Of a stretch of DNA of 64,000 nucleotides, positions 43,597 through 50,429 are shown one piece after another. Position numbers and translations under genes: made by a program. The notes beneath the pieces were generated by a model, which worked only from the letters and a program-made list of their open reading frames with translations, was not told where the DNA came from and made no database searches. This stretch comes from UBA1546 sp049302185 (lineage in GTDB: Bacteria > Nitrospirota > Thermodesulfovibrionia > Thermodesulfovibrionales > UBA1546), in assembly GCA_049302185.1 (NCBI GenBank), contig JBAQLV010000013.1, positions 124,001 to 188,000 of the forward strand, given 5' to 3'. Position 1 is the first letter of the stretch, and the number at the start of each line of letters is the position of its first letter.

Positions 43597-43623
43597 TTGC
43601 TAAATTCCAAATTATCTTGAAAT

Positions 43624-43730
43624 ACCCCTCACCCTTGCCCTCTCCCGCAGGGGGAGAGGAGAAATCGGTGGAAGGTGTCCTATAAAACTTTCCCCTCCCT
43701 CGATGGGAGGGGTTAGGGGAGGGTGAAATA
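43624..43730. repeat. Two C/G-rich hairpins between pckG and the kinase-like gene
   Basis: CCTCTCCCGCAGGGGGAGAGG lies near 43639 and CCCCTCCCTCGATGGGAGGGG near 43692, both flanked by further CCCTCACCC/GGGGAGGGTG words. They could act as a transcription attenuator or be mobile palindromes. Confidence 0.7.
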
Positions 43731-43732
43731 TT

Positions 43733-45523
43733 TCATCCTCCAAGCCGTGCCTTAAGTTCCTTCAACTGCTTTTCAAGCCTTTCAGGCAGACGGCTGCCGA
43801 ATGTTGCAAAATGTTTCTCAATATCCAGTATCTCAGCCTTCCATTCATCAAGGTCAACCTTCGTAAGCTCTTCCATGTTTTCAGCAGATAGCCCTATGCC
43901 ATTAAGGTCAAGGCCTCGATCCACAGGCAATAAACCTATAGCTGATTTCTTTGCGTCAACCTTGTTGTCTGTGCGTTCGCACATCCACTTAAGCACACGG
44001 CTGTTGTCGCTGAATCCGGGCCATAAAAATCTTCCATCATGGTTTTTCCTGAACCAGTTAACATAGAAAATCCTCGGGGCTTTAGAGCCGAGCCTGTCGC
44101 CTATATTGAGCCAGTGCTGAAAATAATCACCCATATTGTAGCTGCAAAAAGGTTTCATGGCGAAAGGATCCCTTCTCAAATTACCAACTTCTCCGATATT
44201 GGCGAATGTGGTCTCAGAGGCTGCGGTTGCACCGAGGAAAACACCATGTTCCCATGAATAAGCCTCATAAACCAAAGGGACAACACTGCTCCTTCTGCCG
44301 CCGAATATGAAAATATCTATAGGAACGCCATTTGGGTTTTCCCAGTCTTTGCAAATCACCGGGCACTGGGACGCAGGCGCCGTAAAGCGGGCATTAGGAT
44401 GTGCTGCATCGCCCTTGCTTTCAGGTGTCCAGTCATGCCCCTTCCAGTCAATGAGATGGGATGGGACATCATCATTAATACCTTCCCACCACACATCACC
44501 GTCATCTGTAAGGGCGCAGTTAGTGAAAATAACATTCTCTTTCAGAGTATCCATTGCCATAGGATTGGTGTCATAAGAAGTGCCGGGAGCCATGCCAAAG
44601 AAGCCGTTTTCAGGGTTAATGGCATAAAGGCGTCCGTCAGTGCCAATCTTCATCCACGCAATGTCGTCGCCGATGCATTCGCATTTCCAGCCTTTGATTG
44701 AAGGCTGCATCATGGCTAAATTAGTCTTGCCGCAGGCAGATGGGAATGCAGCAGCAATGTGATACTGCTTTCCCTCAGGATTGGTGAGTCTCAGTATGAG
44801 CATATGCTCTGCCATCCAGCCTTCTCTTTTGGCGATAGCAGATGCTATTCTCAGCGCAAGGCATTTTTTGCCGAGCAAAGCATTGCCGCCGTAACCTGAA
44901 CCGAATGACCATATCAGGTTTTCCTCAGGGAAATGGCTTATGTATTTTTTCTCAATCGGAGCGCAGGGCCACTGGACATCCTTCTGTCCCTTGGCTAATG
45001 GCGCGCCTATTGAATGGAGGCAGGGAATAAAATCCTCACCCGCATTAAGAAGTTCCATGACTCTGGCGCTTACGCGGGTCATGATATGCATGCTTATAAC
45101 AACATAAGGGCTGTCTGTAATCTCTACCCCTATCTTTGAGATTGGAGAACCTATCGGCCCCATTGAAAAAGGAATCACATACATTGTGCGTCCCTTCATG
45201 CAGCCCTTGTATAGCTGCTTCATGGTGTCTTTTAGTTCAATTGGATCAATCCAGTTATTTGTAGGGCCTGCCGCATCTTTTGTGGATGTGCTTATGAATG
45301 TGCGGTCCTCAACGCGCGCCACATCGCTTGGGTCAGAGCGGAAAAGATAGCTGTTAGGCCGTTTCTTAAGCGGAATGGCGCTGCCGCTTGCAATCAGCTT
45401 TGACATCATAAGGTTATACTCTTCCTTAGTCCCGTTACATAAATAAATATCATCAGGCTGGCACATCTCTGCAACTTCTTTAATCCAGTTGTTCAGTTTT
45501 TCATTTTTTGTCAAAGCAGGCAT
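43733..45523 (-). CDS. pckG: Phosphoenolpyruvate carboxykinase (GTP)
   Basis: A 596-residue GTP-type PEPCK that converts oxaloacetate to PEP. The P-loop is FPSACGKTNLAMMQP and the active-site segments RTMYVIPFSMGPIGSP, GSGYGGNALLGKKC and FIFGGRRSSVVPLVYEA are intact, with the nucleotide-side NWFRKNHDGRFLWPGFSDNSRVLKWM. With malic enzyme at 32887 it connects C4 acids to PEP and pyruvate. A kinase-like gene follows downstream. Confidence 0.97.
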   Translation of the reverse strand: MPALTKNEKLNNWIKEVAEMCQPDDIYLCNGTKEEYNLMMSKLIASGSAIPLKKRPNSYLFRSDPSDVARVEDRTFISTSTKDAAGPTNNWIDPIELKDTMKQLYKGCMKGRTMYVIPFSMGPIGSPISKIGVEITDSPYVVISMHIMTRVSARVMELLNAGEDFIPCLHSIGAPLAKGQKDVQWPCAPIEKKYISHFPEENLIWSFGSGYGGNALLGKKCLALRIASAIAKREGWMAEHMLILRLTNPEGKQYHIAAAFPSACGKTNLAMMQPSIKGWKCECIGDDIAWMKIGTDGRLYAINPENGFFGMAPGTSYDTNPMAMDTLKENVIFTNCALTDDGDVWWEGINDDVPSHLIDWKGHDWTPESKGDAAHPNARFTAPASQCPVICKDWENPNGVPIDIFIFGGRRSSVVPLVYEAYSWEHGVFLGATAASETTFANIGEVGNLRRDPFAMKPFCSYNMGDYFQHWLNIGDRLGSKAPRIFYVNWFRKNHDGRFLWPGFSDNSRVLKWMCERTDNKVDAKKSAIGLLPVDRGLDLNGIGLSAENMEELTKVDLDEWKAEILDIEKHFATFGSRLPERLEKQLKELKARLGG

Positions 45524-45590
45524 CAGTTTTTCTCCTTTAAGATTATGATGCTATCACCGAAATACTTTTTTAAAAAAGGGGATTTAAATT

Positions 45591-45636
45591 AACCCCACCC
45601 AGCCTCCCCTTATTTAAGGGGAGGTGTGGAGGGGTT
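45591..45636. repeat. Palindromic CCTCCCC/GGGGAGG element between pckG and the M50 gene
   Basis: AACCCCACCCAGCCTCCCCT on the left and AGGGGAGGTGTGGAGGGGTT on the right are nearly perfect reverse complements. It belongs to the same PPL(S/V)KGG-type family as the in-frame copies in apbE and murE. Confidence 0.85.
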
Positions 45637-45731
45637 ACCTTCAGCGTCAGCAAATATATTCAATTATACGAATTATGCCATCAGAAAATCCAGAGTCATG
45701 CGCAGTCAGTGGTTTTAGGTGAAGAGCTTAA

Positions 45732-45760
45732 TTGACTTTAACATGGAAAACTATTATAGT
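45732..45760 (+). promoter_or_regulatory. Sigma-70-type promoter of the M50 protease gene
   Basis: TTGACT (45732-45737), a 17-bp spacer and TATAGT (45755-45760), 40 bp before the TTG start codon. Confidence 0.6.
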
Positions 45761-45799
45761 TAAAACTGCTTTGAAAAAATTATTAGACAGGTTAATATT

Positions 45800-46441
45800 T
45801 TGGATTTTACAGATATAATTCGGCAGATAGTCCTCCTTGCTTTTCCTGTCCTCACAGCAGTTACATTTCATGAGCTTGCTCATGGTTATGTTGCAGACAG
45901 GCTCGGCGACCCGACTGCAAGGCTTGCAGGAAGGCTTACGATTAATCCCTTAAAACATCTTGATCCGATAGGCACCCTGGTATTTGTCATTACGCGGATG
46001 ATTGGATGGGCAAAGCCTGTTCCTGTGAATCCGTATAATCTGAGGAACCCGAAAAAGGATATGATATGGGTGTCCCTTGCAGGACCTGCAGCTAATTTGA
46101 TTATTGCTGTTCTCGCGTCTGTTGTTTTCAGGTTACTGCTGAACTTGCCTGTTTCTCCTTTTAGCGATCTGGGGCAAAAAATCCTTGATCCTCTTATCCT
46201 TATAACCCGGATTACTGTTACGATTAATATCGGTCTTGGGGTTTTTAATCTGATTCCTGTGCCGCCGCTTGATGGAAGCAAGATATTGATGGGACTATTG
46301 CCTCACAGGCAGGCGGCTGCTTACAGCAGAATTGAGCCTTACGGTTTTTTTATCCTGCTTGCGCTTATATTCCTGAGAATTACAGACTACGTCATAGTCC
46401 CGATAATAATTCTCATAAGATACCTTCTTTTAGGACAATAA
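45800..46441 (+). CDS. M50 family membrane zinc protease
   Basis: A 213-residue site-2-protease-like membrane protein that starts with TTG. The zinc motif TFHELAHGYVAD lies in the first helix region and the third ligand in NLIPVPPLDGSKIL. Four to six membrane helices; no PDZ or CBS domain, so it belongs to the short SREBP-protease class found beside trpS or segregation genes in many bacteria. Its substrate is unknown. Confidence 0.88.
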   Translation: MDFTDIIRQIVLLAFPVLTAVTFHELAHGYVADRLGDPTARLAGRLTINPLKHLDPIGTLVFVITRMIGWAKPVPVNPYNLRNPKKDMIWVSLAGPAANLIIAVLASVVFRLLLNLPVSPFSDLGQKILDPLILITRITVTINIGLGVFNLIPVPPLDGSKILMGLLPHRQAAAYSRIEPYGFFILLALIFLRITDYVIVPIIILIRYLLLGQ

Positions 46442-46452
46442 CACTACATGGT

Positions 46453-47388
46453 TTATTTAAGTATCCCTTTTACAATCACATCCACCGCCTCTTCAGGTGT
46501 CAGGCCATGTGCCATAAGGGTCTCCATCTGTCTTTTATCAACGCTGCCGATGGCTGCCTCATGGGTCACTTTTGCGAGAGGATGGGTGACATTTACGATC
46601 GGGATTGCTTTTGCTGTTGCATTGTCTTTTACTATCTCCATGCAATCAACATGTCCTCTTGCACCTTCTGCGTTACCCTCTGTGATGCCTGTGACTTCTG
46701 CCTTTGCCTCATCCTCAAGGGCAACCCTTGTCTTTATCAATCCCCTTGAATTCTTGCCGGCAAGCACAACCCTTTCCTTTATATTGATTTCGTCATTAGC
46801 GTGTCCGAAGACCCTTGCCGTGAGTTCCGTTACAGCGTTCTCCCCCGCTTCAACGGAATAATCAATACCAAGCTTTCCGACCCTTCCCGTGGTCAGGGTA
46901 AAATCCGTAAAATAGCGGCCATTCTTTCCGATCTTCACAATTGACTTCGGGATGACCTCAATGCCTCCATACAACCCATGAAAGTGCGTTTCCGAATAGC
47001 GCATCTCGGCTCCCTCACCGATTTCAACCACCGCATCCATGATATGCCTCACCTTTTCAGCCTTTGGGAATATGCAGTGTGCGATGAAATGAGCGGAACT
47101 GTTACTTTCTAATTTTATATCCATTTTTATTTTCTGTGTTCCCTTTTTATGCAGAACTCCAAAGCAGAGGTGAACAGGGTTCTTTATTTTGAATCCCTCT
47201 TTGACAATGACTCTTGCAGAGATGCCAGTAAGTGTTTCCTTTGCATCTACTTCAATGCCTTCAACCTTATTAGCGCTTAATATTTTATGTCCGCTCGCGA
47301 CAAGGTGCGCTATCTCATTATTTTCAAGGATAGCCTTGTCGCCTCCTGCCTCTCCATATGCCTTCATCAACGTATCAAGATCAGACAT
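46453..47388 (-). CDS. sufB: SufB/SufD-type Fe-S scaffold
   Basis: A 311-residue SufBD core protein. The ATG at 47388 lies 8 bp before the sufC stop (ATGTCTGA). A beta-helix of short strands (IEVDAKETLTGISARVIVKEGFKIKNPVHLCFGV, then IDYSVEAGENAVTELTARVFGHANDEINIKERVVLAGKNSRG) is the family mark, with C-terminal THEAAIGSVDKRQMETLMAHGLTPEEAVDVI. It is much shorter than E. coli SufB and the pair has no SufS, SufE, SufU or second SufB/D, which is the SUF-like minimal (SMS) arrangement. Cysteines in LCFGV, AHCIF and HVDCME could hold a cluster. Confidence 0.88.
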   Translation of the reverse strand: MSDLDTLMKAYGEAGGDKAILENNEIAHLVASGHKILSANKVEGIEVDAKETLTGISARVIVKEGFKIKNPVHLCFGVLHKKGTQKIKMDIKLESNSSAHFIAHCIFPKAEKVRHIMDAVVEIGEGAEMRYSETHFHGLYGGIEVIPKSIVKIGKNGRYFTDFTLTTGRVGKLGIDYSVEAGENAVTELTARVFGHANDEINIKERVVLAGKNSRGLIKTRVALEDEAKAEVTGITEGNAEGARGHVDCMEIVKDNATAKAIPIVNVTHPLAKVTHEAAIGSVDKRQMETLMAHGLTPEEAVDVIVKGILK

Positions 47389-48097
47389 AGGCGCACACCT
47401 CTCCGTCACAGACAAAACATTTTCTCGATTTATAGTATTCAGCCACCTTCTCGGGGCTGCCAGAACAAACTATTCTCCCATTACAGATTTGGGAGGCCCT
47501 GTCAGCGATTAACACGATCTCCTCTCTGTGGGTAATCAAAAGCACAGATGAACCATTTTTCTTGAAGGCATTGATGACATTGACGATATCCTGAGTAGAA
47601 AGCATGTCGATGCCCGAATCCGGTTCGTCAAGGATAGCAAGTTTTGGATTCAATGCAAGAATGGATGCAAGCTCAATCCGTTTCCTCTCGCCTCCGCTTA
47701 AGGATTTGTCAACCATTCTGTGAAGATATAGTTCAGGATGGAGTCCAACCATCTCAAGATAATATGAAGGATTTATGTCTTTATTTTTGAGTCTGAGATA
47801 ATCGCTGACGCTTATCCCCTCAAACCTTACCGGCTCCTGCCATGCCATGGTTATGCCCAGTTTTGACCGTTCCTGGATTTTTAGGGTGTTTATCGTTTTG
47901 CCCTCAAATATTATTTCACCTGATGACGGCATGTAACCTTCGCATCCCATTATCAAATACGCGAGGGTGCTCTTACCTGTGCCGTTTGTGCCTAAAAGGG
48001 CATGGACTTCGGATGGCTCAATGGTCATGGAGAAATCATCGAGGATCGTTTTATCCCCAGCCCCGTATGTAAGCCCATTGATTTCAAGCAGAAGCAT
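47381..48097 (-). CDS. sufC: SufC ATPase with a cysteine-rich tail
   Basis: The start at 48097 (MLLLEINGLTYGAGDKTI) has GGAGAAG upstream. The 238-residue ABC ATPase has Walker A LLGTNGTGKST, signature KSLSGGERKRIELASILAL and Walker B LAILDEPDSGID. The C-terminus ends CFVCDGEVCAYV, three cysteines in C-x2-C-x4-C, which classical SufC lacks. It forms a complex with the SufB/D protein encoded downstream to build Fe-S clusters. Confidence 0.92.
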   Translation of the reverse strand: MLLLEINGLTYGAGDKTILDDFSMTIEPSEVHALLGTNGTGKSTLAYLIMGCEGYMPSSGEIIFEGKTINTLKIQERSKLGITMAWQEPVRFEGISVSDYLRLKNKDINPSYYLEMVGLHPELYLHRMVDKSLSGGERKRIELASILALNPKLAILDEPDSGIDMLSTQDIVNVINAFKKNGSSVLLITHREEIVLIADRASQICNGRIVCSGSPEKVAEYYKSRKCFVCDGEVCAYV

Positions 48098-48119
48098 ATA
48101 ATCTTCTCCTGTCATAATT

Positions 48120-48376
48120 TTATAACATAAAAACAGAAATAACAGCACCTATGAGAACAACGTGGAGGATATCTACTTTCATGAACAATGCAATTAATGC
48201 TGCAAATCCAAAAATTGCCTTCATAATGTCCCAATTAAATGAGAAATCTGTCAATACAGAGTAAATATCAAATACGATCCACCCGTAGCACAACCTGACA
48301 TGAATCCAATCCCTATGATAAATATAAACAAAACCACCGCCCATATTGGTTTTTTGATATTGAATTCTTTATCCAT
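48120..48376 (-). pseudogene. Decayed small membrane protein upstream of sufC
   Basis: From the minus-strand ATG at 48376 the frame reads MDKEFNIKKPIWAVVLFIFIIGIGFMSG and stops after 41 codons. A second frame then continues GFAALIALFMKVDILHVVLIGAVISVF to the stop at 48120. The two hydrophobic parts look like one protein broken by a frame change. The last helix resembles the end of ChrA-type transporters, but this is weak. Confidence 0.3.
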
Positions 48377-48444
48377 TGAGCCTCGTTATAGAGGAGTATA
48401 TTTTGATTTAGAATATCACAATACAAGAAAAAATATAAGAAATA

Positions 48445-48951
48445 TCAAGGTGATTTATCCGTTATATTTTTAATGAGAATATTCCCTATGAACCCGTTCA
48501 TAACCCCTGTGATTGTTCCTAAGAGAATCAGAAGAGGAGTTACTATTAAGATAGCTTCAAGCTGCCGGACGAATAACAGATATGCGATAAAAAGCTGTGA
48601 GACATTATGGAATAATGCGCCGATTAGGCTGAGACCTACAGGGCCGAAGAGTCTTGGAAATAGTGAGAATATAATCCCCATTGCTGCGGTGCTTGAAACA
48701 CCGCCGCAGAAGCTCATAATAAATCCGGGGCCGAGGAATGTGCCTATGAATATTGATGAAAGGATTACCCTTATAAGCGTCACCATCATGGCTGACCTGA
48801 AACCATAAAGGACGAGAGTTGCGAGCGTGATTATGTTTGCAATGCCAAGCCTGAGCCATGGGATTGGCGTTGGCAGAAGATTTTCAAAGCTGTGGATTGC
48901 AATTGCATACGCTGAGAGCAGCGCTATGCGGTGCTTATCCTGTGATTGCAT
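48445..48951 (-). CDS. Gx transporter family protein (Hpre_diP_synt_I)
   Basis: About 168 residues, five to six membrane helices, starting MQSQDKHRIALLSAYAIAIHSFENLLPTPIPWLRLGIANIITLATL, the pattern of the family once called heptaprenyl diphosphate synthase component I. The fold resembles ECF-transporter S components. It overlaps the NusG_II gene and lies in an operon with apbE. Such trios are common in ApbE-dependent flavinylation loci. Confidence 0.88.
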   Translation of the reverse strand: MQSQDKHRIALLSAYAIAIHSFENLLPTPIPWLRLGIANIITLATLVLYGFRSAMMVTLIRVILSSIFIGTFLGPGFIMSFCGGVSSTAAMGIIFSLFPRLFGPVGLSLIGALFHNVSQLFIAYLLFVRQLEAILIVTPLLILLGTITGVMNGFIGNILIKNITDKSP

Positions 48952-49348
48952 CAATGGTCTTATTCTCTCTGCCTTCTGAACCTTCTATGAATACCATTAC
49001 CCTGTTAGGAAGGCATACGACTGCGCCTCTGTCTATCCATCCCTGATGCACGCATATTTTATTGGGGCAGGGGGATTCTTTTATCCGCACCTTTCTGTTT
49101 TTAATTTCCACTACGGTGTCTCCGTTTATGCCTTTCACAGCGATTGTTGCATTGCTGTTGAGCGGAAGTTTGTATGCGAGCTTCCCGTTAACTTCAATTC
49201 TGACATCTGTTCCCTGAGGGAATGCCTCTTTAATAAAAATAAACCCTGAGATAGATATGATTATAAGCACTGCGAGCAGCAGTATGTCCGCAAGCGTCAT
49301 TCTCTCAGTCAGTTCTTTTTCGCCTCTGCGAATCTCCGATAATTTCAA
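48935..49348 (-). CDS. NusG domain II-containing membrane protein
   Basis: A 137-residue protein with one membrane helix (ADILLLAVLIIISISGFIFI) and a small extracytoplasmic NusG_II domain with a CPNKICVHQGWI motif and VVCLPNRVMVFI. The TTG at 49348 has a GAGG site; an ATG at 49300 is the alternative and would abolish most of the overlap with apbE. NusG_II proteins accompany ApbE and Gx proteins in flavin-based electron transfer loci. The exact role is unknown. Confidence 0.85.
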   Translation of the reverse strand: MKLSEIRRGEKELTERMTLADILLLAVLIIISISGFIFIKEAFPQGTDVRIEVNGKLAYKLPLNSNATIAVKGINGDTVVEIKNRKVRIKESPCPNKICVHQGWIDRGAVVCLPNRVMVFIEGSEGRENKTIDAITG

Positions 49349-50429
49349 GCTTTCCTCTCAGGTTTGGTGTTATGTGTATTTTGCCATTTTTATCCACAAT
49401 TATTCCATCAATCCCCATCTCCTCAAGGAGTTTAATGCCTTTTTCAGCGCCGAGTATAAATATGCCTGTTGAAAAAGGGTCTGTTACAGAGCCGTCTTTT
49501 GCAATGATGCTTACGCTTTGACACCCATCGGCGGGATAGCCTGTTTTTGGATTAAGGATATGATGGTATCGTTTCCCTTCAATAATAAAGTATCGCTCGT
49601 AATCTCCGGATGTTGATATTGCCATGTCAGTCATCTCTATAGTTGCCATAATCTCATCCGAAAATCCCCCATAACCCCCCTTTACTAAAGGGGGGTTATG
49701 GGGGATTGCTCTTGGGTTTCTTATCCCTATCTTCCACGGCTTTGAATCAGGCTTTAAACCAAATGCTTTAATGTCACCTGCAATGGATACGAGCCCTGAT
49801 TTTATGCCTTCTCTTTTCAGCGCTTCCATTGTCTTGTCAGCAGCATATCCCTTTGCTATGCCTCCGAGGTCAATAAGCATTCCTTTTTTCTTGAGATAAA
49901 CAGATGACGATTTTTTGTTGAGTATTATATTTTTATAGTTTACAAGCGGAAGCCTTTCTTTGATTTTTTTGTCTTCAGGTTTTGTCCTCTTATGAAAATC
50001 CCACAGGGTTGTTACAGAGCCTATTGTCACATCAAATGCGCCGTTGGTTTTTCCGGAGGCATAGACTGCCTTCTCAAGAACTGCAAATGTCTCCGGAGAC
50101 ACTACCACAGCTTTCAAGCCTGCATTTCTGTTTATCTCTGAAAGCTCGCTGTTGTCAGAGAAGAAATTCAGTAGCCTGTCAAGTTTTTCTATCTCCGAGA
50201 ACGCCCTGTCTATTGCTTTCTCTGCATCATGACCAGAGCCTGAGACAACGCTTATTGTTACTGTGGTATCCATCACTATCCTGCTTTTGCGGTAAACCTT
50301 TTCCTTTTGAGGACTGCAGGCGCTGAGAGTGAATAGTGAATAGTGAATAGTGAACAGCAGGAAAACAGTGAACAGTGAAAGAATAAAAAATTTGAATTTT
50401 GAATTTTGAATTTTAAACTTTTTTATCAT
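49305..50429 (-). CDS. apbE: FAD:protein FMN transferase
   Basis: A 374-residue ApbE lipoprotein (lipobox LSAC) that moves FMN from FAD onto Ser/Thr of target proteins. Family marks: RIVMDTTVTISV, DRLLNFFSDNSELSEINRNA, IDLGGIAKGYAADKTMEAL and YHHILNPKTGYPAD. Two repeat invasions are visible: the signal peptide (KIQNSKFKFF, FTVFLLFTIHYSLFTL) is encoded by heptamer arrays, and a 45-bp palindrome (49663-49707) adds AIPHNPPLVKGGYGGF inside the enzyme. Coupled to uvrA by ATGA. No FMN-binding target protein is encoded in the window. Confidence 0.92.
   Translation of the reverse strand: MIKKFKIQNSKFKFFILSLFTVFLLFTIHYSLFTLSACSPQKEKVYRKSRIVMDTTVTISVVSGSGHDAEKAIDRAFSEIEKLDRLLNFFSDNSELSEINRNAGLKAVVVSPETFAVLEKAVYASGKTNGAFDVTIGSVTTLWDFHKRTKPEDKKIKERLPLVNYKNIILNKKSSSVYLKKKGMLIDLGGIAKGYAADKTMEALKREGIKSGLVSIAGDIKAFGLKPDSKPWKIGIRNPRAIPHNPPLVKGGYGGFSDEIMATIEMTDMAISTSGDYERYFIIEGKRYHHILNPKTGYPADGCQSVSIIAKDGSVTDPFSTGIFILGAEKGIKLLEEMGIDGIIVDKNGKIHITPNLRGKLEIIGDSQRRKRTD
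49663..49707. repeat. 45-bp palindrome inserted in frame in apbE
   Basis: Two perfect 22-bp arms around one C: AATCCCCCATAACCCCCC-TTTA and its exact reverse complement. On the minus strand it encodes NPPLVKGGYGGF. Related elements: 59368-59419 (murE), 1465-1486, 45591-45636. Confidence 0.95.
50328..50420. repeat. Heptamer arrays in the apbE signal-peptide region
   Basis: TGAATAG three times and TGAACAG/AGTGAAC units (50328-50379), then GAATTTT-type heptamers (50391-50420). On the coding (minus) strand they encode FTVFLLFTIHYSLFTL and KIQNSKFKFF. Confidence 0.9.

Noticed and set aside
48120..48344. Chromate transporter gene
   Set aside because: Only one or two hydrophobic helices in broken frames remain; similarity to ChrA is too weak to name it.
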